Below are positions 21,601 through 34,446 of a DNA stretch of 64,000 nt, one piece after another. The stretch is from the NCBI RefSeq assembly GCF_024713975.1, contig NC_091112.1, positions 14,201,001 to 14,265,000 on the forward strand. Reading direction: 5' to 3'. The notes below the pieces were generated by a model that saw only the letters and a program-made list of their open reading frames with translations, was not told where the DNA came from and ran no database searches. The number at the start of each line of letters is the position of its first letter. Position 1 is the stretch's first letter. Both the position numbers and the translations under genes were made by a program. This stretch comes from Paralichthys olivaceus. Taxonomy: Eukaryota; Chordata; Actinopteri; Pleuronectiformes; Paralichthyidae.

Positions 21601-24165
21601 TAGAAAGGCCTCATACCAATGAGGAATCGACTGAGTTTTTTGGGCATATGTCAGTAGCACTTGCATACAGCACGGCATCATGCAGAGCTCCTTTGACCAC
21701 ATTTGGCTTTTCTCACATTCTCCACAGGCGTTCCTAAAAATGAGCAAACACTACATCTGTTAAAATCTATTTCACCACATTTGATCACTGGGATCATGCC
21801 TTTCACTTGAAAAGACATTTTAACAAACATCACAGCAGTGTGTTTTTTACTGGATTTGGTCCCTCTGGTATTTCCTATTTGGAGCTAATTTTGATTATAA
21901 ACCTGCTATGATTTAAATTTGTTGTTGCATGTTAACAGAGTTTTTGTATCAGTAGGAAAATGTGACACTCGATCAATGTCTTTATATATTCCAATCAGTC
22001 AGAGGCCATCTGCAGAGCTTAGGCAGTAGCAGTACTAGGAATTAACAGGTTTTTGAGCTTGAGCAACTTATAAAGTTTCAGGAATACACACGTTGAATCT
22101 TTCGGTATATTTTTTCAATATTTTTGTATCAAAATATAACTCGTAATATGTTGTTGAATATTGTTATTATCCTGTTTTAACTGTGTGCATCTTATATGGG
22201 GATTTTTAAATATATGTTTTTTCTGTATTGATTTTAATTCAATGAAGATCTTACATGTGGACGTGATTGATGTGAATGTCTTTGCTGCTTCATAACATTT
22301 TAGCAAAGTTTTTCTTCATTTCAAATCTAATTTTTACACATTTCCATATTGCGTTTCTGTCATATCTTGCATAAATGTGTTTTTTATCACATGTTCTACA
22401 AATCACTTTGGTGCTGAAAGGTGAAACACAAATAAACATGCTTTGTTTTTGCTTTGCCTTAAAATAGTTCTGGTCCTTGAATATATAATAGACACCGGTA
22501 CTGTTTGTAATTATGAACTTTTGTGAGAAATAAATTATCTCTGCGTATTTTGACATTTGAAGGTTCACATTGAGTTTACCGGGTTTTTTTCTTTCAACAC
22601 GTTTGAAATCTTTTGGGTTGGACTTTCCAAATTTTAGGGGGAAAAAAGCATTGCTGAAAGTTGGTTTTCTGATGGTGGAAAACAAAAGTACAACTAATCG
22701 GCAACCCTGCAGTGAGACACGTCTCATCAGTTATTCAGTTTGACGTGAACGCAGGGAAAATGTCACAAACAAAATGTCCTGCAGAGCTGGTTCCATATCA
22801 CAGACTTTCAAACAATAGCAATAGTCATGCATCAGAAACAATAATTGTAGCCGAGTGTTTGTGCCTTATAAATTGTGGGTATGCACTGTCCACATTCGTG
22901 TGAGGGAGTTGCTTGTGTGTGTGTGTGTGTGCTCGTATGAATCAGCCATGGCCATGTGTGTGCGTGTCTCTGAGCGTTCACACGTTCATATTTGAGTTGC
23001 GCATGTGTGCGTGTGTGTGCAAATTGTAAAAGTATGAGCTTGTTAATTTCAATAAGGGACGTTGCCTTGTTGTGGTTTGGAGCGATGGGAGGGAGAGGAC
23101 TTGAAGTGGCCGACCAAGATCGCCAGAAATCTCCCAGAATTCCATCCCACCATCCACTGCCAGCTCGCCCTCTCTCTCTCTCATGTTTCTCTCCAACACC
23201 CTCCCTTTACACACCCCCACCATGAAACCATTTTCATAATTAACTTATTTATTTATTCATTCATCTTCTTAATTACTTTCCACTCTGTGCGTGTTTTCCA
23301 CGCAACTTGTCATGTGCTGGAACGACTGAGAGGTGGTGCTGGCCAAAATCGATGAGTGAAACCAGAGTGATTTCATTTTTAAAGAAAAGCAGAAAAAAAT
23401 GGTGATACAGAGAAGAAAGTGAATTTTTGAAGACAAGGGTCGGTGGGTGACAAAAATAACAACGGAGAAGAGACTGAAGCCGACTTCATAGATGTCTCTT
23501 TTCTCTCAGATGCTTTCTTTCTTGGTTTGTGATGCTGAAATGAGATCCAGATCTGAATTAAGGAATGATTGGTAATGAAAGGATATGTGGATGGGGGGGA
23601 GTGTTTGGAGCGAGGGAGAGGGGGAGACAGAGGGATTTCTCTTTTCTGTTTGTCCTGACTCATACCCACCACACTATAAGCCCCCCTGGTGATGGTCACA
23701 CTGATTACTGACACTTGGGTATTATAAACACACACACATGCACATGTTATAAGTTAGTTTGTTACGTTACATGTAAAATATGATAAAATGCAGACGGGCA
23801 ATGCTCAGTTCCAGCTAATATACGTGAAATAAACAGAAAAACAAAGTTGGAGAAAAGGATACCATCTCCAAGGAGAAAAAAAAGAAGTTCAAAAACTTGG
23901 AGCAAGAGACATAAACCCTTGCATACTTGTTCAAAAACACACACAAAGATTTTGTGCACTGTGGCATGTTTAAAGTAACACACCCTTCCAGTCTGCCAGG
24001 CAGGAAGAGACACACTCTGGGCATTGTGTGGAAGGGGGCATGCCACTTGGCCTCCCTCCGGCTTTAACACACACACATATGCACACACTGCTGGGTCAGC
24101 CAGGCATCACTTCTAACAACCGGCGCCTGGGTCTCGTGTTTCCATGGCAATCTGTAGCAGCAATC

Positions 24166-24173
24166 TTCCCACG
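24166..24173 (-). promoter_or_regulatory. RBPJ/CSL-type site CGTGGGAA
   Basis: The minus strand reads CGTGGGAA, a perfect match to the Notch effector RBPJ consensus (C/T)GTGGGAA, about 1.7 kb upstream of the heyl start codon. An 8-mer is expected by chance about once per 33 kb on two strands, so this alone is weak evidence. Confidence 0.35.
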
Positions 24174-25184
24174 GTGGCAGCGGAACTGAGTGCTAAGTGT
24201 TGCGAGCGACCGTGTGTGTGTGTGAGTGTGAGCACACAGAGAGCGCTATCTTGTCCGACGAAGAGCCCAGATGTTCAGACACTCACTGGGCTGAGTTCCC
24301 TCTTGACCTCCTCAGTACCTGCCCTTATGTCTGCAACACACACACACACGTTATTCATTGTTGTAAATGCAAAAACAATAAGATACAACAAAAAAGTTTG
24401 GATGAAGTTTTGTTTGTATCTGAATTCTGATCTAGGAATTTTTGATAACAATTCAGTCAGCGTCAGAAGTCATCTTTTAAAAAGCTAATATGTGCAGTTG
24501 AATAGACTTGAAATGTTTATCGATAAAAGTTCAATATACAACTTAAAGTACAATATTTGAAATAAAGAGCTGCACAGAAATTGATAAATAGTTAGTGAAT
24601 AGATAAAGAGTGCAAACACTGTAGAATAAAGTTATAAATAGTTTTAAAGTAATTGTTAGACTTTTCAAATATTTTGCCAAATTCATTGCAGAAATATAGT
24701 CAACATAAACATTGACAATGCATGCAATAAGGCAATACATACTTTTACATGTATTTTTGAACTTTTATACGATTCGGTTCAGAAAAACATGCAGTTAACC
24801 CATGGTAAGAAAATATTTGGAGCATGAATGGTAGTGTTGTTGACTCATTTGACACAGATGTGGGTTAGTATGTCCAACTAATAACTGTCGGGAACAAGTG
24901 ATAGAAGTGATTTTACAGCATAATAAACAGCATTAAAGCAATATAAAGACTTAGGGGGATAAAGAGGATATTTCTCCAAACTGTGGTTCGATCCTGATCA
25001 CTGACAGCTGCTGTAGGTCATGAGAGACACTGAACTGGTGTTTCCTCTTCTCTGTTTGAATTGTCCCATGCACGCTCACAAAAAGCCGCTGAATAACTCC
25101 ATTCTGTGAATCACCTGTGCGAATGTGTGAGAGCGGATTGTGTGTGGCGTCACACAGGCAATGGCGTGCTTTCACAGCCCATCA

Positions 25185-25192
25185 TTCCCACG
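25185..25192 (-). promoter_or_regulatory. RBPJ/CSL-type site CGTGGGAA close to the heyl promoter
   Basis: A second perfect CGTGGGAA lies about 700 bp upstream of the heyl ATG and near the likely transcription start. HEY genes are direct Notch targets, so the position is apt. No head-to-head paired site is present within 30 bp. Confidence 0.4.
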
Positions 25193-25891
25193 TCTCACTG
25201 CTCTCCCTCCCACTGCCATTGTTCTGCAAAGGAGTATAATTAAGAGGAGAAGAGAGAAGGAGAAAGAAAAAAGGAAGGACGATGGAAAGGACGGTAAGAG
25301 AGCAGGATGAGATTGGAGGCTAATTGACTGAGGATGACTGAGCAAAAGGGGTTTGGAAAGACAGGGGGGGAGGGAAGGTGACAAGCCGAGGAAGGGCAGA
25401 TTAAAGGGAGGGAGGGAGGGACAGGCAGTGGAGGCGGGGAGGGGGGAGCCAAAACTGGCAACCCTGCCCCAACTGCCAAAGTCCTATTTTGTCATTGGGT
25501 GGATGTGACAGAGAGAGGGAGCCAAGGGAGGAATAACAGAGGGAGAGAACGCGGGAGACCATGCCAGTGATAGAGTGAAAAGACTTAAAGCAGCTTGTGA
25601 ATTTTCTTAGTTGTCATGGGCCCTCGGGGGTCGAACAAGTGGCGGCGCTGATTCACCAAGGAGAGGACACAAGAACACAAGGACAGACAACAGCAGCAAG
25701 AAATGAACACAAGTGACGAGAAGTAACTAAGGACGACAAAGCTTTTATAAGTAACAGACGCAAGAGAGTGAGGGGCACTCAGGGGGCCAGTGTGTGACAA
25801 GACCAACCCTGATCCTTCAGTCCATCCATTCCTCCATCCCTCCATCCCTTCATCCGTCGGTCCGTCCATCCTGGGAGGAAGGAGCAGAGAC

Positions 25892-28800
25892 ATGAAGAGA
25901 CCTCACGATTACAGCTCCCCAGACTCGGACACAGACGAGTTCATTGACGTGGGACAAGAAGACGGCTTTTGGTGAGCATCCGCTAACCACAGCTGAGTGT
26001 GTGACACATGCCCTGCAGTCACACTTTTAAGTGAACTGACATGTTATCCAGTTGTAATGAGCAGCTCAGGACAAATTTGTCCTCTAGAGGTGATTAGCTG
26101 TAAACTTTTTCCTTTACAAATATTTTGAAACAAAGTTGTTGAAGTTTTCAGGAAAAGTTTTAACATGTGAGAATTAGATGAGATCATTGGGTTTTCTCCA
26201 CGTAAAAACATTTCAAAGTTTTGACAGAAGCCTAAGGTGTCAGTTTAAAGTTTAAACTTCAGGCCTTTGGGGCAGAGGATTTATTTTATTCCCGTTCAGA
26301 CGTTCTATGAAAGCGTGCGTCATGTTGACTGGTCCATGTGAGTGAATGCAGAGGTTAGTTACAGTCATTACATGCATGCCAGGCTTTACAGTGTGTGTAC
26401 GTCAAGTCACAAGCAGAACTTTCTGATGCAGTCTCTAATATATTCAATATGCAAGATATCATCAGATCAAATGCAATAAAATAAGTAATGCAATTTAATT
26501 TGGTTTGTTTAATCATTTTTGTTTGATTAAATTTGAGTTTAGATTCAGTTTTTAATACTTTAAACTTGAGGAACTCTTTGTCCAAAACAAAACTGTGAAA
26601 TTGAACACATAAACAGAAAGGGACGACATAGATATACTGAGGATTTTGCTAAATTTTATAGGAACATTTGACGCACACTGTGAATAACTTTTGAAATTCA
26701 TTATACTCCCTCTCTTCAATAAATGGCCTTCTTACTGTATGTGAGAGATTTGAATCATCATTATATATTCTTTTTATGTTGTTTCATATAAAGGTTAGAA
26801 GAAAACTGTTCAGTTATTTTGCCACAAATGTATAGATCATAGTTTGTCCATTAATCATATGTGTATAGTATGCATAAACATGGGGGAATAATCTGGAGCA
26901 TGAATGAAATGTTTTTAGTTGGGGGAAAAAAAAATCCTTTGAACCTTTGAATGCAAATATGACCCACAATTCCACGCTGCCTAACTGGAGTCCATTACAC
27001 GCAACTTGTTTCAGTGATGCGGATGTGCACACAGTACAAAGTGCTTAGCAAGCCACTGACGCTCAAGACGGTCTGGATAAATGAGATCTCCATGTGACAT
27101 GCAAACAGAAGACAGCGCGGCCCTTTTCAAGTCAGCCCCCATCAAACATGAACCTAAACAAAAACACACAACCAAACTGGCAGCCTCCATGTTAAAATCT
27201 AATAGAAACGCAATAAGTCTCTGGTGGGGCAGTTTGAAGGGAACTCCAAGCTGACGGCCGTTTTCAGGCCAGCGGGATGAGAGCTCACAAACAAACCCAA
27301 TCCATATTGAGTGACTGCACGTCCCATGCTGCACGTTGGAGCCCCGTGTGAGCGAGAGCGTCGGCCCCGGGCTATATAATCATCTCCCTAAAAGTGCCTT
27401 CGCTCAGATGGAAAGAAGAACAGCGTGCCATTTCACTGAGACTAATGTCCACGAAACGCATTCAAACAAAAACAATCTTGTGCTCCCTCCTCTCCCGGGC
27501 TCTCCTTTGCCTTTCTGTGCCCAAAAAACAAATTAGATTGAAGGGGGCTGATGTGCCATCCCGCCTCTGTGTCATATTAAAGAGGGTAATAATAACAATA
27601 TGCAACAGACAGTTGCCATATCCCCCTCCTCCCCCCACAATCTCCCTCATCTCTCTCTCTTTCTTTCTTCAACTTTCTTTTCTGTATCTCCATGGTGCAG
27701 CCCAGTCACCGGGTCCATGTCTCCCGGCAGTGCCTCGCAGATTCTGGCCCGAAAGAAGAGAAGAGGGGTGAGTGGACTGTAACACCCGCTCTTAATCTGT
27801 TTCTCTTAATTTTTTTTTTATTAGCTTTAACCGTCCCTCTGCTCATCTTGTAGATCATAGAGAAGAGGCGCAGAGACCGGATCAACCACAGCCTGTCAGA
27901 GCTCCGCAGACTTGTTCCCAGTGCCTTTGAGAAACAGGTACGTGCTGACAAATCAAGACTTCACATATTCATTCCAATACACTGAGAGAAGACAAACACC
28001 ATAAAATCTGATGCAACTGGGTGAGATGTTGCTGACTTTCCCTGCAGGGCTCATCCAAGCTGGAGAAAGCAGAGATCCTGCAGATGACGGTGGACCACCT
28101 CAAACTGCTGCATGCCATGGGAGGAAAGGGTGAGGTTTTTTGCCACCTTAAAATTTACTTTCTCTGGTTGTGATTCAGTTTCTATAAAACATGGACACCA
28201 AAGGCTTTTCTGGAAAAGATTTAAAATCCATCAGAAAGACGACACATTTATTATTATTGCAGCCTTTTTAAAAGAAAGGATAAAATACATAGCCTGCTCT
28301 CTTACTGTCATTTTCATGACCAACTACATTCCATTACTGTTATTCAGCACATGACTCAACTCTCTTCTTCTCTCCCAGGATACTTTGATGCGAGGGCCCT
28401 GGCAGTCGACTACAGGACCCTGGGTTTTAGGGAGTGTGTCGGCGAGGTTGTGCGGTACCTCAGCTCTCTCGAGGGCGAGTCCCCGGACCCAATAGGAGCC
28501 CGCCTAGTCTCCCACCTCTCCCACTGTGCAAGTGAGATCGACCCTCTCCTCTTGCAGTCACCCCCGGCCTCCGCATTGCCCTTCCCTCCTTGGCCGTGGG
28601 CGTCCTTCCCCCAGATCTCCCCTGCTTCGTCGGCCTCAGCCTCACCTCCTTTCCCCGCCGGACGAAGAGACCTTGCCCTGCTCGGGAGCTACCCCTCACC
28701 CACCTCCCTCCGCCTCGCCCCCCTGGCTGGCTGCCAGCAGGGTGCACCGGCGCTCCTCGCACCGACAGCCTTGGCCACTGTCCACAGGATGCCCTCCCTC

Positions 28801-29043
28801 GCGGCATCCCCAGCTTTAGCCCCCTCCAGACCGACCCAGCCCTCCCCTCACTGTGCCACCAGGGCCTCGCCTCTTCCTCTCCCCACCCCTTCCTCTTCCT
28901 CCACCTCTACTTTATCCTCTGCTCAACCACAAGTCTCCTTCAGGCCCTTCGCACCTCTGGGGTCTCCCACAATCCAGCGCAGGGGCTTGAACGGATCAGC
29001 CAAGGCAGCTCAGGGATGGGGGACTGAGATCGGAGCTTTCTGA
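25892..29043 (+). CDS. heyl: Hairy/enhancer-of-split related with YRPW motif-like (HeyL), complete, 325 aa
   Basis: bHLH-Orange transcriptional repressor downstream of Notch. Exons are 25892-25971, 27701-27767, 27854-27937, 28048-28129 and 28379-29043, giving 325 codons with all phases closed (human 328). The N-terminus reads [20 protein letters not shown], typical of the family. The basic region [16 protein letters not shown] has the HEY-type Gly in place of the HES proline. Helix-loop-helix: [16 protein letters not shown], then [18 protein letters not shown]. The Orange domain follows ([20 protein letters not shown]). The tail is Pro/Ser/Ala-rich and ends in TEIGAF, as in mammalian HEYL. 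The YxxW tetrapeptide that precedes this tail in other HEY proteins is not evident; only a single Trp remains ([10 protein letters not shown]), so Groucho/TLE binding by that motif is doubtful. Confidence 0.95.
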
Positions 29044-29259
29044 AGCTCAGCTCCGGTTTTGTTTTCCAAATGAACTCTGCACAGTGGACATGGAGCTGCC
29101 ATGGAGCTGTCGTCTCAGAGAGAAAGACGTCTCAGACCTTTAATGATTGTCTCCAACTTTAAGGGACTTTAAAAGCCATATCTGACTGTGGGGGAAGTTT
29201 TAGATCAACACAAACAATTACATGTAATTAAAGGATGGAGAAATATGAAGGAACTTTTG

Positions 29260-29265
29260 AATAAA
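29260..29265 (+). terminator. Polyadenylation signal of heyl
   Basis: AATAAA about 217 bp after the heyl stop codon. Confidence 0.6.
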
Positions 29266-31370
29266 GTTATGATCTTGCTTGAGAAACATACACATAGTAG
29301 TGTTCAACAGAGCCATATATAAATATAATTCTCAGCAGAGTGATGCTGAGTCTTCACTGATCGTTTAACTGTGATATTTGTGTTTTTTTCTCCAATATCA
29401 TTTAAACACTTGTTTGGCTTTTCCAACTCTGAAGAATGTTTGACAAAAATCTCTATAAAGACTAAGTGCCTTTACCTTGCTTCATGTTTTCTCTGTGTTT
29501 TCTCTGACCGTACATGCAAATGCAGATGTGCACTTGCAGCAACATAGTCTGCCATCAATACAAATGCCAAAGAAATACATGTTACCCACTTATCCGTGTT
29601 CACAATGTCTGCAATCACGGCGTGCATGTTCCCCAGCAGTAACCCCCCACTGTCTAAGCTGTCTCCAGCGATGCCTGATGGGAGCTGTGGTCTTGTGGCC
29701 GCAGAGGATAAACATGGTGGGAGCTGGTGATGTTTTTGGGATGCCGCGGCGAAGCAAACAGGCCCATCGCTTTGCCCTCTAATTGGCATTCCCCTGTAAT
29801 TAACTCTACCCTCCTATCAGTCTATGTATCTTCCTCTCCCCGGCTGTCTCTCTGCCATTCTTTCTCTCCAATCTTGTGGTAAGCCAGCGGATATCTTCTC
29901 TCCCCGTTTGTCTGCGCCTCAGTCTCCTCAACAATGGACAGACAGTAAAGGAGAGGGCAGGAGGGGAGGGATGAAGAGACACCGAGAAAGGGGAAAACAA
30001 AGAAGAAGATCTGAGGCGCTGTGGTTGGGTGACTGATTCGGCGTAGACGTTCAATAACAGGGTGGGAGGGAGGCAGGAGACAGGGTTACAGGAGATGAGA
30101 GGGAGAAGGAAGGTTTAAAAGGGCAGGGAGAGAGATGGTGTGAATCACAGAAAGTGGGCCAGTGCGCACGGCGTGCACAAGAAAGCCCCAAACGGTGATG
30201 AATGGCAGTTGCGACGAGTCGTTTCTCGAGAAAATCAGCATAATTGTGCCGTGCTTCACCAAAACAGCTCTGTGGGGATGAGAGAGCAGAGAAGGGCCCT
30301 GTGTGTGTTTACTGCTGGAAAACCCTTTGATCTACTTCAGGATGCAATGTCTGTGGTCTGCGGCCCAGAGATGTGTGTGTTCCGCAAAGTGCATATTGTT
30401 TATTTGAGTGAGTGTGCGAGTGTGTGCTTAAAGCCAGTCTCATGTGCTCGCTGCCCTCTTCGTGTGTTTGTCTGTGCCTTTCTGAGTGTTTTGTTTATGT
30501 GGTGTTGTGCGCACACACACACACACACGCACACACATCTTGTATGTGTGCGTGTAATGCAAGTCTAAAGGGCTGGCGTCAGGACTGAACCGCGGTGGCG
30601 GCGTGGCTCTCGTGCGAGGCCGGCTGGCGGTCGGACGGACGGTATGGTGGTGGAATGTTTGTGGAGGGTGCATACGTACTCACACACACACACGCAGACA
30701 ACACACCAACATAGACACACACAGGCTGGCTGGCACTATTCTAGCCTCTGAGTGGAGGAGCCAGAGTCACCACCACAGCTTCCAGGAAGGACGACCACAG
30801 TCACACTGCGCTGGGTTTCCCACGGGGGAGGGGAGGCCAGAGGGAGCAGGGAGGAAGGAGGGAAGGGAACGACAAGGAAAGAAGAAGGAAGTGCTGCATG
30901 CTTGTGAGTGTGCATCTGAGGCACGGGCGTAGCGAACAGACTGACGTTGTGGTTCAAGCAGAGGAAAAAAGGAGGGGTTTCATCATGCAGGGAGGACGGA
31001 GCAAGTTTGAAACCAGGAAGTGAGAGAATATTTCTCCCCTGCTGTGAAAATAAACACACTCACGCATTAGTGCACAGTCTTATTGGAATGTGCGTGCGTC
31101 GCTTCCATTTAACATCCATCTCTATTTGTGTCTGTGTTCCAGGAGTGTTGTGGAGCCCAAAGTCTGTTTACAGTCACATAATGGGGACTTTTTAAAGGAC
31201 TTTCTAATGGAAACAAGAGCCTGACCCCGTTATGTGAAAAAAATGAGGGCTCAATGTGTTTTAAATAAGGTGTTTATTTTTCACCAGTGATGCTGCTGAT
31301 GCAGGAGGCGGGTCTACTGTTACCTGCCCTCTGATCTGATCAGTGGACCAATTATTCATCCGTTTTAAAC
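29266..31370. other. Intergenic sequence downstream of heyl
   Basis: It holds CA/GT stretches (for example 30511-30530) and GA-rich patches near 30060-30130 and 30820-30890. No gene or known repeat was recognised. Confidence 0.45.
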
Positions 31371-31373
31371 AAT

Positions 31374-31886
31374 TTAAAAAACAAAACAAAGTGAACACTT
31401 AACACAATGCATTGAAGTGAAAAGAAAAAACAAAACACAGTACAATAATGAGTTAATTGTAATTCCCATCATCCCACAACTGCTCCACACATACAGCTCC
31501 TTAGGCAGAATTCTGACATGACTGTGGCCAATTTTGATTATTTCAAGAGGAGCAGGTATACGGTGATGATGTGATCGAGTTAGGAGTGACATCAAACGTG
31601 AATTAACAACAGTATCTATGGTTAGGTGACATGGATTGTAAAGTAAATCAAATAGAGCACATACATGAAATATTGAATCTACTTGTTCATGATGGTTTGG
31701 AATAGGAATGGTTGTCTGGATATGAACCATTTTAATGCCATTAAGTATGTGACAGCTTCCACACTGAAATGCCTTCCATCCACAATGAGTGGCATTCTTA
31801 AAAAAAAACAAACAAAAAAAACAAACAAAAAAAACTTTAGCTCTTCGGTGCAGATAAAAGTAAAGGCAGTAAGAGCATGAGTACAC
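31374..31886 (-). other. Unassigned ORF, possibly a decayed retroelement C-terminus
   Basis: A minus-strand ORF whose middle has a Cys pattern (FQCGSC, then CALFDLLYNPC) loosely like the region before the GIY-YIG domain of Penelope-type retroelements in fish. The similarity is weak and the expected GIY-YIG motif is not seen. Poly-A-like stretches interrupt its start. Treat as uncertain. Confidence 0.2.
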
Positions 31887-32025
31887 AGTGAAATGAGCTC
31901 TGTCAAAACTACTTAAGGTGTTACAGCAACATATGAGGAGGATGCCACACCAGAGTCAACAATGAGTTTATGACAAAACAAAGAAAAAAACAAATACTGG
32001 CCTCAGCCAATAGGAAATAATTAGC

Positions 32026-32520
32026 TTAATCTGTAAAAGACAAGTCAACTTGTGATGCCAACTTTTCATCAATCAATTTAATTTGGTTGTTATGTTTTGC
32101 TAAAGTGTCTTTTATGTAAACAGTATGTCTGTTTGGATGGACATTTTTGCACATGTCTGCAAAGACACATTTCTGCCTTGACGAAGATGACAACAAAGTA
32201 CTTTCTATTCTAATCTCACTCTCGAGCATATACTCAACCTCTTTTGAAACAGGCCGGTTTTCAGGATTAACTCTGCAGGCAATCTGCATGATCAGATACG
32301 TCTCACCTACATCAATATTATTCTGCATAATGTTTGTGCGAACAAACAATGACCTATGTGACAAAATCAGCTTTTCAATGTTTGACCGCTGAGCAACATG
32401 CAAGTGAGCTAACAGTGGACTGACAGCTGCCTGCTGGATGCCACCGTGTCTGTCAGCTGCTCTTGTGCCATAGATATACAAGTATTCCACCAGGGCTTCA
32501 ACTTCAACCACTGCTGACAA
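32026..32520 (-). other. Unassigned 164-codon ORF with a kinase-tail-like segment
   Basis: A clean minus-strand ORF whose frame stays open upstream to about 32577. The stretch ETYLIMQIACRVNPENRPVS followed by KEVEYMLESE resembles the last helices of protein kinase domains (hydrophobic-C-x-P-x-RP-x-V-ML), but no catalytic motif is present in the window. It could be the 3' exon of an unrecognised gene, a retrocopy fragment, or chance. Function unknown. Confidence 0.3.
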
Positions 32521-33689
32521 CAGGTTGCCAAATTGAGGTCTGATAGGAACATCTAACTCGTCACTATCAATAAAACTTTACAGATTATCATTATGATAAC
32601 TCGAGGCACAACACTAAAACATGGCCTCGGGTCACAGCACAAGTGAAAGACACTGAAGATGCTTTTTAACCATTCATCCAGATACTCTGTCAGCATAGGG
32701 ACGGCTGAAACCAAACCCAGCTCTTCTGAGTTGGCTGAGTGGGGATTGCTGTCAGCTGGTGAGGCCATGCAGGGCCTGACTGCTCCTCCCAAATCAGAAG
32801 AAGAGACATGGGGTCTACTGGTTTTGCTGGGATTCTAACATTGGGTTTATTGTGTAGTTGGATGTTAATAAATCCCATGGTTTGGGCTGTTTAAAGCTTT
32901 CTGCTGTTGATTTGTGTCAATGGTGGTCAGTGATTTTTATACATTGTAGGGCTCCAGGAGGAGCACCCAAACCTGTTGCAGCCACATTTAGTTCAGCTCA
33001 ACCCAGTGAAACAGAGTTTGTTAACAAAACAAAGAACAATGTTATTTACAGATTAATTAATCTGTGGGAGCATGGGGGCCTGGCCAAAAAGAACAAAAAA
33101 ATGGGAAGCTCTGGACCAGCCACGCAATGGGCCGTCGGATCCAGATACTTCCCGTCTACCTCAGCAACAGTATCTAAATGAAACAAAAACCGAAAAAGAA
33201 GACTTCAGACCCCCAACTCAAAAAGAAACACACAATAAACACTTCCACAATTGCTGCTGGCACTGATGCCAGAGAGAGACTGTCCAGCTTCCCTTAAATA
33301 CCCCTCCACATAATCACACTCATCACACTCACCTGAGAGGAGAGAGAGTGAGGAAAAGGAGGAGAAAACAACTGAAGCACGTAGCACCAGGAGAAAATGC
33401 AGGGACACCGAATTATTTAACTTCAACCAAAATAAAAAAAGACAGGGGATCCAAAGCTCAAAGCGATTGACTGAAAACAGCGTTTTGTTTTCGTCAACCT
33501 CTGAAGAGAATGTGAAAATATATTATTGTATAAGGACAAATTTCAGTGAGAGGATCTTATCCTGCAGACGTGTACACACAGAGATGTATGAATTAATACA
33601 GCATAAATCCATTTTTTGGAAACATAAGAACATGATTAAATTAAATTAAAAAGAAAATTAAACTAGATTAAATGTATAAAAAGATAATT

Positions 33690-33960
33690 GAACACAGGAG
33701 TGTGGGAAGGTGCAAGATCTAGTTAAAGGCTGAAGAGAAGAAAAATCGTCTTAGTCTTTTTTTCAAAGACTTTCACTGAACTTGCTTCTCTGATGTGTAG
33801 CAGTAGTCTGTTCCACAACTTGGGAGCATAATTTCCAAAAGCTGCATCTTGTTTTCTTTCAGCTGTTGTTGGGAAGTCAATAGACATTCTGCAGATGATC
33901 TCAGTGACAGTTACCTTTGAATATCTTCCAGGGTTAGGAGTCATGCAAATGTGCAAAAAC
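33690..33960 (-). mobile_element. 5'-truncated non-LTR retrotransposon (LINE) fragment, C-terminal end of ORF2
   Basis: The minus-strand peptide contains GNYAPKLWNRLLLHIREASS followed by a Lys/Thr-rich FLLFS end. This is the usual C-terminal signature of L2/Rex-like reverse transcriptase ORFs in fish (S/AxPKLWNxLPxxIRxAxS). Only the last 70 or so codons remain. An AATTAAATT-rich tail lies at about 33630-33680. Confidence 0.65.
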
Positions 33961-34201
33961 AAATGCTCAAATTAGCAGTGATTATCGAGTTGTATGTTTG
34001 CAACTGTGTCAGGCAATTACATGCAGGAATTTTAGGTATCTTATAATAAAATCTAATGGTTGTGTTAGAATATCTTGTTGCAGAGAGACATTTTAATATC
34101 ATCGTGCACCTCATTCACACTCTCTACAATAAGAGGTAGAGCTCTTTGAATACTTACTTTCAAATAAAGGAAGCAGGATGAAAACTTGTTTCATTGTAAG
34201 T

Positions 34202-34207
34202 TTTATT
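34202..34207 (-). terminator. Polyadenylation signal of the four-apple gene
   Basis: AATAAA on the minus strand, about 240 bp past the stop codon. The intervening 3'UTR would contain the whole (CA)n tract. Confidence 0.55.
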
Positions 34208-34329
34208 TGTCATGATGCAACACAAACACGTTCTTCTGTGGTTTAAATGACAAACAGTCCGGAGAGAGGCATGAAGTGTGGGTGTATGTGAAGTCAGATG
34301 TGGTGGTGAAGCCTGAATGAGGATAAGGA

Positions 34330-34443
<114 letters not shown>

Positions 34444-34446
<3 letters not shown>

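Larger units (their letters stand above)
13431..25891. other. 12.5-kb non-coding interval between zbtb8b and heyl
   Basis: No gene was recognised. Apart from two MITE copies it holds unique-looking sequence of moderate GC (about 16500-17700 and 19300-21600), CA/GT stretches, and strongly strand-biased GA tracts at about 20640-20820 and 25230-25560. The ORFs here (for example 15525-15887 and 20423-21229, minus) are unconvincing: they lack a recognisable domain, or they are low-complexity translations of the GA tracts. Confidence 0.5.

Noticed and set aside
28460-29027. Overlapping ORFs in other frames of the last heyl exon
   Set aside because: Out-of-frame shadows of a GC-rich coding exon.
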